6,156 bases of DNA from Thermus kawarayensis JCM 12314 (lineage in GTDB: Bacteria; Deinococcota; Deinococci; Deinococcales; Thermaceae): NCBI GenBank assembly GCA_001311545.1, contig BBBL01000099.1:1-6156 (forward strand), given 5' to 3'. The position numbers were made by a program, and so were the translations under genes. How positions within the stretch are numbered: the stretch's first letter is position 1; each line of letters begins with the position of its first letter. The notes beneath the pieces are model-generated. The model saw only the letters and a program-made list of their open reading frames with translations. It made no database searches and was not told the origin of the DNA. Shown here in pieces: positions 1 to 5,949 of the stretch.

Positions 1-616
1 CCCCTTCCCATGGGCCGCCCCGTGCGCATCACCGCCCAGGCGGGTCCGGGGCGGGAAGGGGTGCTCTCCATAGACCGCGAGGTGGGCCTGGGGGGCCAGG
101 TCTTCCACAAGGCCGTCCTCACCCTGGCCGGGTACCTGCGGGGCACCTACGCCCAGGTGGGGGCCCTCTCCGCACGGTGAGCCTGGTCTTTGAGCAGAGC
201 TACGGGGGCCTCGAGGGGGACTCGGCGGGGCTCGCCGAGCTCCTGGCCGTCCTCTCGGCCCTCTCGGGCCTGCCCTTAAGGCAGGACCTGGCGGTCACCG
301 GGGCCATAGACCAGACGGGAAGGGTCCTGGCCGTGGGCCGGGTGACGGAGAAGGTGGAGGCTTCTTCCGGGTCTGCCAGGCCCTAGGACCCACCGGCACC
401 CAAGGGGTGGTCCTGCCCAAGGCCAACCTCCCCCACCTCACCCTGCGGGAGGAGGTGGTGGAAGCGGTGGAGAAGGGGCGCTTCCACCTCTACGCCGTGG
501 AGGAAGTGGACGAGGCCATGGAGCTCCTCTTCGGCCGCAAGGCCTACTGGGTGCACGAGCGGGTGCGGGAGGTTCTGGAGCACTTCCAGAAGCTGGAGAA
601 CGGGGAGGAGAAGTAA
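1..616 (+). pseudogene. Lon-family protease, C-terminal proteolytic domain (5' truncated, two frameshifts)
   Basis: This is the peptidase S16 (Lon) domain of an ATP-dependent or Lon-like serine protease that degrades unfolded or regulatory proteins in the cytoplasm. The N-terminal part, including any AAA+ module, lies outside the window. The catalytic Ser is in the motif EGDSAG (codon 222-224) and the Lys is in VTEK (codon 351-353). They are 43 residues apart, the standard Lon Ser-Lys spacing. The tail, with VDEAMELLFG followed by a charged helix, resembles the LonB-like/AAA_32 group more than classical LonA. The usual GGV before TEK reads GRV here. The gene is read in three frames: frame 1 to about 173, frame 3 to about 360, frame 2 to the TAA at 614-616. 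Each shift is one lost base (near TCCGC|ACG and GGAGG|CTTC), and homology continues across both. Restored, the window holds about 205 residues. Sequencing error is likelier than decay. The next gene starts 10 bases on. LonC is a less likely alternative. Confidence 0.85.
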
Positions 617-626
617 ACTTAAGGGG

Positions 627-982
627 ATGGCCAAGAAAACACCCCCTTCCAAACGGCAGCTAGAACTGCGTCTGAGCGGCCAGATCTTTGAGATCCCGCC
701 CCTCTGGGACGTCCTCCTCATCGGCCGCCTCGCTCCCATCGGCCCCGAAGCGGCGAGGCGCATGGCGGAAAGCCTGGCTCCCGGCCAGTTCACCCTCCTT
801 AAGGTGGAGAAGGGGCCAGTGGAAGCCTTCCTGGTCCGGAAAAGCCTTCTGCGAGCCTGGCACCTGAGGCCCTGGAGGAGGTGCTCCTGGAAGAGCTTGC
901 GCCTCTCCTTTCCGAGGAGCAAGTGGTGCGAGCCCAGGTGGAGGTGGTGCTTCACACGGGGAGGACCATCCGGTTAGACTAG
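627..982 (+). pseudogene. small hypothetical protein, about 118 residues, one frameshift
   Basis: I do not recognise this family. The start is ATG 627, ten bases after the Lon stop, with AAGGGG directly against the ATG. The protein begins with a basic segment (MAKKTPPSKRQ), followed by a mixed alpha/beta-looking stretch. Frame 3 holds to about 845; one base is then missing around AAAAGCCTTCTGCG. Frame 2 continues with a regular acidic helix (APEALEEVLLEELAPLLSEE) and a short strand-like end (VEVVLHTGRTIRLD), stopping at TAG 980-982. The frame-3 continuation to 977 is rich in Trp, Arg and Cys and looks like out-of-frame translation, which is why I prefer the shifted reading. The position between a Lon protease and a CBS-GGDEF gene, with gaps of 10 and 6 bases, suggests co-transcription. 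No catalytic motif, membrane segment or signal peptide is visible. A nucleic-acid or partner-binding role would be a guess. Confidence 0.65.
951..980 (+). promoter_or_regulatory. candidate sigma-A promoter for the CBS-GGDEF gene
   Basis: TTCACA (951-956, five of six matches to TTGACA), an 18-base spacer and TAGACT (975-980) lie inside the 3' end of the preceding gene. The ATG at 989 is 8 bases past the -10 hexamer, so the transcript would be leaderless or nearly so. There is no Shine-Dalgarno before this ATG. The signaling gene may thus have its own promoter in addition to read-through from the upstream genes. This is a pattern match only. Confidence 0.4.
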
Positions 983-988
983 ATACAA

Positions 989-1955
989 ATGCTCCGGGTA
1001 ATGGAGGCCATGGCTTCGGACCCCATCCGGGTGAACTCCTGGACGAGCGTCCGGGAGGCCGCCCGGCTCATGGCCGAACGCCGGGTGGGAAGCCTGGTGG
1101 TGGTGGAAGACGGCCAGGTTCTCGGGGTGGTCACCAGCCGCGACCTCCGGGGGGCCCACCCCAACCGCTTGGTGGTGGACGTGCTCAAAGGACCCCCGGT
1201 GGCGATTTCCCCGGAGGCGAGCCTCTTGGAGGCCAAGGCCTGATGGAGGCCAAAGGCTGGAGAGGCTCTTGGTCATGCGGGAGGGAAGGCTTTTGGGCAT
1301 TCTCACCCAAGGGACCCTGGCCTTCGCCCTGGGCCAGCACTTTGACCCCCTCACCGGCCTTCCCCGGGCCGACCTTCTGCGCCACCACCTGGAAAGCCTC
1401 CTGGCCCAGGGGAAGGACCCCACCCTTATCTTCGTGGACCTGGACGACTTCGGCCGCCTCAACAAGGCAAACGGCCACCCCTTCGGGGACCGGGTCCTAA
1501 AGGCCTTGAGCCAGCGGCTGAAGGGCTTCGCCCAAGACCTGGGTGGGGAAGCCTACCGCTACGGGGGGGACGAGTTCGCCTTGGTCTTTCCCCGGCCCCG
1601 ACAGGTCCTCCTCCCCGCCCTCCCCGAGCTCCTGCAACCCTTAGAAGTGGAGGAGAAAGGGTGGGCTTCTCCGTGGGCGTGGCCGGGGGAAGGCGGCGGG
1701 GAGGGACGGGTACCGGCCAACCTCTCGGCCACCGCCGACGACCTTCTAAAGCTCGCCAGCCTGGCCTCCACCCACGCCAAGCGCCAAGGCGCAGGCTGGG
1801 CCCTGGCGGAGGCCCTCAAGGCGAGCGAAGGGGCTCCAGAAGGAGCGTTCTCCCCGGAGGCACCCCAAAGCGCATGGGGAGGTAGTCCCCCCGCCACCAA
1901 AGGGCCAGGAGGTCGGCGTAGTGGGGGGAAAAGAGGTGGCCCGACTGCCCCATAG
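989..1955 (+). pseudogene. CBS-pair / GGDEF domain protein, putative diguanylate cyclase (frameshifted)
   Basis: Two CBS (Bateman) repeats fill about residues 2-115, with VNSWTSVREAARLMAERRVG and VVTSRDL in the first and LERLLVMREGRLLGILT in the second. Such pairs usually bind adenine nucleotides. A GGDEF domain follows from about residue 118 (DPLTGLPR). It has the metal site FVDLDD, then LNKANGHPFGD, and an intact RYGGDEF at 1557-1577 (GGDEF at restored residues 193-197). Cyclic-di-GMP synthesis is therefore plausible. No RxxD inhibitory site precedes GGDEF, and the canonical FKxxND reads FGRLNK, so activity is uncertain. Single bases are missing near 1240 (restore to KALMEAK) and 1256 (restore to KGLERLL). 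A compensating loss and gain near 1655 and 1688 hide the family motif GFSVGVAG. With these corrected the protein is about 322 residues. The C-terminal 45 or so residues overlap the opposite acylase gene and look non-conserved; the true stop may differ (an alternative is TAG 1883-1885). Confidence 0.8.
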
Positions 1956-4126
1956 GGTGGACGAAGAGGGAGTTTTCCGTGTCCGCGAGGTTCACGATCT
2001 GGCGGTAACTGGGCCGTGGCCCATGGCAAGGGTCTTGGGGTCAAAGGGGCCTACGTTCACCGTGTACCGGTCCCCGCCGAAGGCCACCTCCCGGTCGGAG
2101 AGGCGCTTTAGGGGCGTGTGGGTGAGGACGGCGTGGAGAAAGCGCGCCCGGTGGACCTCGCCCCAGGCCCTAACCCTTAAGGCCTCCTTCCGGTCCAAGG
2201 CCCTTTCCAGGGCGAGGGCGGCATAGTCCAGGCAGGTCTCGGCGTACTCCGTCTCTGGCTGGTCGCAGTTCCTATCCCCCTCCTTCAGGGCCCTCAGGAG
2301 GTAGCGGGGCTGGTCCCAGTAGGCCTCCCCCACCTCCCTCTCGGGAAGCCGGGTGAGCTCGGTGTACCAGAGGGCGAAGACCAGGGCCTCCTCCGAGGAG
2401 GCGGCCATGGTCCCGTCCCAGGCGAGGAGCCTTTCCCGAAAGGCCCGGCTCCTCTCGGAGAGGGGGGTGAGAAGCTCCAAAATGGGACGGAAGTCCCGGT
2501 AGAGGAGGCTCTTTTGGTCCTGCTGGATGGCCTTCATGTCCTCGAGGGAAAGCCTCTCCTTGGCCAGGAGGAGTTCCTCTATGCGCTCCGCCCGGTAGGC
2601 TCGGCCCAGTCGTAGGTGAGGGCGTAGGGAAAGCCTTTGGGGGTCACCTTGTGGTTGGCGGTGACGATATAGCCCCTTGGGGGGTTAAAGGCCCTGGGCC
2701 ACTCCGCAGGGCTTCGGTAGCCCAGCCAGTCCCACTCCCCGTTCCCCGGCACCGGCACCATCCCCGTGTGCCCCTCCCTGCGGATGGGGAACTTCCCCGG
2801 GGCGATGTAGCCGATGTTGCCCTCCACGTCGGCGTAGACAAAGTTTTGGCTAGGGGCGGAGTAGGCTCCAGGGCCTTTTGAAATTCTTCCCAGTTTCTTG
2901 CCCGGTTCACCCCCAGGAAGGCCATGAGGATGTGGTCTTCCGGGTCCAGGCTCACCCAGCGGAGGGCCATGGGGGTCTTGGGAGGGTCCTTGAGGGCATC
3001 GGTGATCACGGGGCCAAAGACCGTCTCCCGTACCTTCAGAACCTCCTCCTTCCCGCCCTTCACCCGGATCCTTTCCTCCCGCACCCCGTAGGACGACCCT
3101 CCCCTTGTAGCGGTAGCCCCGCCCTTCCACCTCCTCCAATAGGTACAGGTCCTCCACGTCCGCCCCCACGTTGGTCACCCCCCAGGCGATGCGGTCGTTC
3201 CTACCGATGACGATGCCGGGAAGACCTGGCAAGGAGGCGCCCATGGCCCTAAGCCCCGGGGCCTCGAGGGCCATGAGGAACCAGAGGCTCGGGGCCTGGA
3301 GGGCGAGGTGGGGGTCGTTGGCCAGGAAAGGCTTTCCCGTGGCGGTGCGGCTTCCCGCCACCACCCAGTTGTTGCTGGCCTCCACAAAGCGGGGCGGGGC
3401 CACTTGGAGGAGGGCGGAGGGCGCCTCCTCCCGCTTGAGGGGAAGCCTGAGGTCCTCCGCCCTGAGCACGGTGGGAGCGTCCTCGGGGTAAGGGGGCATG
3501 AGCTCGAGAAGCCTCTCCGGGCTTACCCCCCGGGCGAGGAGGCGGTGGCGCTTTAGCTCCTCCTCCCAGTTCCCCGAAAGGTCGTAACTCATCATCTTAG
3601 CCCAGACCAAAACGTCGGGGCCCGTCCAGGGCTCGGGGCGGAAACCGAGGAGCCTGAACTCCAAGGGCAAGGAGGCGCCGCTCGCCAAAAAGGCGTTCAC
3701 CCCGGCGGCGTAGGCGTCCACCGCCTCCTTCTCCTCGGGGTAGAGCCTTTCGTAGGCGCTCCTGGCCGCCCGGTAGAAGCCCCAGGTGCGGAGGAAGCGG
3801 TCCTGGGGCAGGGTAGCCTCCCCCAGGACCTCGCTCAAACGCCCCTGGCCTACCCGGCGCTGGAACTCCATCTGCCAGAGCCTCTCCTGGGCGTGGACGA
3901 AGCCCTGGGCGAAGAAGAGGTCCCTAAGCGTCGCCGCCCGGATGCGCACCACCCCCTTGCCGTCCCGCACCACCTCCACCGGAGCGGAAAGCCCCTTCAA
4001 GGCGATGCGGCCCTCCTCTTGGGGCAGGAAAGACCTCAGGTAGAGGTACCCCGAAAGGGCCAGGAGAAGGACGAGGAGAAGCCCTAAGCCCAAAAGCCAA
4101 GCCATCGCCCGCAAGAAGCGCTTCAT
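1816..4126 (-). pseudogene. penicillin acylase family amidase (Ntn-hydrolase, peptidase S45), frameshifted
   Basis: This enzyme hydrolyses amide bonds of beta-lactams or acylated amines; the characterised Thermus thermophilus member prefers hydrophobic acyl chains. The start is ATG 4126. It directly precedes a hydrophobic anchor (residues about 8-30), and the product should face outward. An upstream ATG at 4264 would only add a tail antisense to the neighbour. The alpha-chain part includes VHAQERLWQMEFQRR. The beta chain begins at Ser251 in EASNNW (codon 3376-3374), the autocatalytic cleavage site and N-terminal nucleophile, followed by NDPHL. The reading frame changes near 3092 (net +1 or -2), 2865, 2598 and 2012 (each one base lost). 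Family sequence resumes each time: VREERIRVKGG, AYSAPSQNFVYAD, AERIEELLLAKE, SYRQIVNLADTENS. It ends at TGA (1818-1816), giving about 771 residues, normal for the family. Four breaks in G/C runs argue for sequence error. No Shine-Dalgarno is visible. Confidence 0.9.
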
Positions 4127-4153
4127 GGTTGGGAGGAAGCATACCATAACCCC
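4127..4153. promoter_or_regulatory. divergent intergenic region with overlapping candidate -10 elements
   Basis: Only 27 bases separate the acylase start (4126, - strand) from the AbrB-type gene start (4154, + strand). On the + strand TACCAT (4142-4147) lies 6 bases before the ATG. On the - strand the same bases give TATGGT (4148-4143) and the overlapping TATGCT (4143-4138), 11 bases before that ATG. Neither direction has a clear -35, which would fall inside the opposing gene. Initiation one way would physically hinder the other. This is inferred from sequence only. Confidence 0.4.
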
Positions 4154-4627
4154 ATGGACCTCCTGCGCGCCTCCTTGAGCGGGGTTTTCCTTGGGCTTCT
4201 CTTTTACCGCCTGGGCCTTCCGGGCGGGGCCGTGGTGGGGGCCATGCTGGGCACGGGCCTCCACCAGCTCCTCGCCTCCCCCGCCCCCATCCCCAAGGGC
4301 CTGGACCTCGCCGTACAGCTTGCCGCCGGGGTCTTGGTGGGGCTTTCCTTCCGGAAGGAGCTCCTCTCCCCCAAGCTCCTCCCCTATGCCCTCCTCAACG
4401 CCCTCGCCTTCCTCGCCCTCGCCCTCCTCCTCGCCTTCCTCCTGGCCAAGCCCCTGGGCCGGCCCCCTCAGGCCCTTCTCTTCGCCCTGGCCCCGGGAGG
4501 GATCACGGGCATGGGGCCCCTAAGCCAGGCCGAGGGGGGAAGCCCCGCCCTGGTAGGCGTCTTCCACACGGTGCGCGTCCTCGCCCTCTTCCTCCTCGTC
4601 CCCCTCCTCGCCCGGCTTCTCAGGTAG
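4154..4627 (+). CDS. AbrB-type membrane protein, single-repeat form
   Basis: This is a 157-residue hydrophobic protein of the AbrB membrane-domain family (Pfam AbrB, often mis-annotated as ammonia monooxygenase). Function is poorly established in the family; it is not the DNA-binding AbrB regulator. The family signature appears twice in degenerate form: LGLPGGAVVGAMLG near residues 21-34 and APGGITGM near 113-120, followed by the usual SQAEGGSPALVGVFHTVR. About four or five membrane segments are visible, at roughly 6-38, 49-66, 76-98 and 136-155. Typical members have two such repeats and about 350 residues, so this is a half-size version that may dimerise. It is uninterrupted, ending at TAG 4625-4627. 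There is no Shine-Dalgarno; TACCAT lies 6 bases upstream of the ATG. It is divergent from the acylase and 9 bases ahead of the CDGSH gene. Confidence 0.8.
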   Translation: MDLLRASLSGVFLGLLFYRLGLPGGAVVGAMLGTGLHQLLASPAPIPKGLDLAVQLAAGVLVGLSFRKELLSPKLLPYALLNALAFLALALLLAFLLAKPLGRPPQALLFALAPGGITGMGPLSQAEGGSPALVGVFHTVRVLALFLLVPLLARLLR

Positions 4628-4636
4628 AGTGAAGGC

Positions 4637-4846
4637 ATGCAGCTAGAGTTCCTGGAAAACGGCCCCATCCGGGTGGAGGGCAAGCGCTTCGTGGTGCGCG
4701 TGGGGGAGAAGGAGGAGGTCTTAGAGCGCCCGCGGGTCTTCCTCTGCCGCTGCGGGGGTTCGGGGAACAAGCCCTTCTGTGACGGCACCCACAAGCGGAT
4801 CGGCTTCCAGGCCCCGGGCGGGGTCTTGGAGGTGGAAAGCGACTGA
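4637..4846 (+). CDS. CDGSH-type [2Fe-2S] protein (mitoNEET-like single domain)
   Basis: This is a 69-residue soluble protein with one complete CDGSH iron-sulfur motif: Cys37, Cys39, Cys48 and His52, in CRCGGSGNKPFCDGTH. The 3Cys-1His set binds a redox-active [2Fe-2S] cluster. Such proteins act in electron or cluster transfer, usually as homodimers. The N-terminal half is a beta-rich segment (GPIRVEGKRFVVRV) typical of bacterial stand-alone members, which lack the membrane anchor of mitochondrial mitoNEET. The ATG follows the AbrB-type stop by 9 bases, with GAAGG only one base before it. TAGAGT (4625-4630) lies 6 bases upstream of the start. The reading frame is intact. Co-transcription with the gene before it is likely; a functional link to the reductase after it is plausible (both redox) but unproven. 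Confidence 0.93.
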   Translation: MQLEFLENGPIRVEGKRFVVRVGEKEEVLERPRVFLCRCGGSGNKPFCDGTHKRIGFQAPGGVLEVESD

Positions 4847-4857
4847 CCCGCTGGTCA
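4844..4857. promoter_or_regulatory. perfect 5-bp inverted repeat, candidate operator before the aldo/keto reductase gene
   Basis: TGACC-CGCT-GGTCA is a perfect inverted repeat with a 4-base centre. It overlaps the CDGSH stop codon and the best-placed -35 position (TGGTCA 4852-4857, 17 bases before TAGACT). The geometry suits a dimeric TetR-like repressor site. It could equally be a small RNA hairpin or chance in GC-rich DNA. Confidence 0.3.
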
Positions 4858-4866
4858 ATCCCGGCC

Positions 4867-4880
4867 AAAGGAGGTAGACT
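4867..4880 (+). promoter_or_regulatory. Shine-Dalgarno (AAAGGAGGT) overlapping a -10-like TAGACT
   Basis: AAAGGAGGT at 4867-4875 is the strongest Shine-Dalgarno in the window, but it ends 14 bases before the ATG at 4890, further than usual. TAGACT (4875-4880) shares its last T and sits 9 bases before the ATG. If TAGACT is a real -10, the Shine-Dalgarno would not be on that transcript; if the Shine-Dalgarno is used, the message starts further upstream. Confidence 0.4.
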
Positions 4881-4889
4881 CCGGGGGCT

Positions 4890-5848
4890 ATGGGTGCCAT
4901 GCGCTACCGGAAGCTCGGCAAGTGGGGCCTGAAGGTCTCCGAGATCTCCCTGGGGGCCTGGGTGACCTTCGGGGACGCGGTGAAGGACAAGGAGACGGTC
5001 CGGGAGATCGTTAGAATCGCCTACGAGGGCGGGGTGAACTTCTTTGACAACGCCGACGTCTACGCCAAGGGCCTGGCCGAGGAGATCATGGGGGAGGTCC
5101 TGAAGGAGTTCCCCCGGCACACCCTGGTCCTCTCCACCAAGCCTACTGGCCCATGTCCGAGGATCCCAACGACCGGGGCCTAAGCCGCAAGCACCTCCTG
5201 GAGAGCATCACGAAAAGCCTCAGGCGCCTTAAGACCGACTACGTGGACCTCTTCTTCGCCCACCGTTTCGACCCCGAGGTCCCCATGGAGGAGATCGTCT
5301 ACGCCATGCACACCCTCGTGGAGAAGGGGTACGCCCTCTACTGGGGCACCTCGGAGTGGCCCGCCGCCCGCATCGCCGAGGCCGTGGCTTTCGCCAGGGG
5401 AAACGGCCTCCACCCGCCCGTGGTGGAGCAGCCCCAGTACTCCATGCTCTACCGGGAACGGGTGGAAAACGAGATTCTTCCGGAAGCGGAGCGCTTCGGC
5501 CTGGGCCTCGTGGTGTGGAGCCCCCTGGCCATGGGCATGCTCACGGGGCGGTACGACGGGGGCATCCCCGAGGAGAGCCGCTTCGCCCGCTACCCCCAGT
5601 TCGCCGAGCGCTTCCTCACGGAGGAGAACCGTAAGAAGGTGCTCAAGCTCAAGCAGGTGGCGGACGAGCTCGGCCTCACCCGCACCCAGCTCGCCCTGGC
5701 CTGGGTCCTGAGGCTTCCCGGGATCAGTAGCGCCATCACCGGGGCCACCCGCCCCGAGCAGATCCGGGAAAGCCTGGGAGCGGCGGGGGTGGACCTGCCG
5801 AAGGAGGCCCTGGCGAAGATTGAGGCCATCCTAAAGGGCGAAGACTAA
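4890..5848 (+). pseudogene. aldo/keto reductase, AKR6 / Kv-beta-subunit-like (one frameshift)
   Basis: This is an NADPH-dependent oxidoreductase with a TIM-barrel fold, reducing aldehydes or ketones; the substrate is unknown. All four catalytic residues are visible: Asp53 and Tyr58 (DNADVY), Lys84 (LSTK) and His125 (FFAHR). Long stretches match the beta subunits of voltage-gated potassium channels and their bacterial relatives: RGLSRKHLLESITKSLRRL, PMEEIVYAMHTLVEKG, YWGTSEW, and the cofactor-binding end ITGATRPEQIRESLGA. One base is missing at about 5141: ACCAAG|CCTACTGG should read AAGGCCTAC, giving TKAYWPMSEDP. Restored length is 319 residues, normal for the family. The later start at ATG 4899 is also possible. 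The gene lies 43 bases after the CDGSH gene and may have its own promoter. The break looks like sequence error, since both halves are well conserved. Confidence 0.92.
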
Positions 5849-5949
5849 GTGCCCGCGCCGCAATCGGGCCCGGACGCAAGGCCAAGGGGCGTCCCTCCAG
5901 TGTGGCTTCCTTCCCTCCCAAGGAAAGAGGGGGCCTGTAGGCTTCCCCT
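5849..5949 (+). terminator. intergenic stretch with weak inverted repeats; possible terminator
   Basis: About 100 bases without a gene hold three small inverted repeats: GCCCG/CGGGC (5851-5855 with 5865-5869), GGACGC/GCGTCC (5872-5877 with 5889-5894), and TTCCTT/AAGGAA (5907-5912 with 5920-5925). None is followed by a T run, so intrinsic termination is only weakly supported. The end of the stretch carries TAGGCT (5938-5943), 6 bases before the next ATG, as a possible -10. No clear -35 is seen. Confidence 0.25.

Noticed and set aside
383..955. 190-codon open frame on the - strand opposite the Lon and hypothetical genes
   Set aside because: Its His/Leu/Arg-rich translation has no family features and lies antisense to the conserved Lon domain; it is a by-product of high GC content.
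1559..2044. 161-codon - strand open frame at the acylase 3' end
   Set aside because: Pro/Arg-rich translation in the wrong frame; the acylase C-terminus (SYRQIVNLADTENS onward) is read in a neighbouring frame and ends at 1816.
2644..3084. apparent separate - strand gene inside the acylase
   Set aside because: Its first 75 or so residues are the missing middle of the acylase (VKGG, ETVFGPVI); the remainder is out of frame. It is a frameshift fragment.
3171..3491. + strand open frames within the acylase region (2651-4087)
   Set aside because: All are antisense to the acylase, show no recognisable domain and have compositions typical of shadow frames.
173..5147. programmed ribosomal frameshifting as the reason for the shifts
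   Set aside because: There are too many sites across unrelated genes, without common slippery A/T-rich heptamers or downstream structures; lost G/C bases explain them better.
5153..5848. apparent separate 231-residue aldo/keto reductase starting at ATG 5153
   Set aside because: It lacks the N-terminal Asp, Tyr and Lys of the tetrad, which are in the adjacent frame upstream; one restored base joins the two parts.
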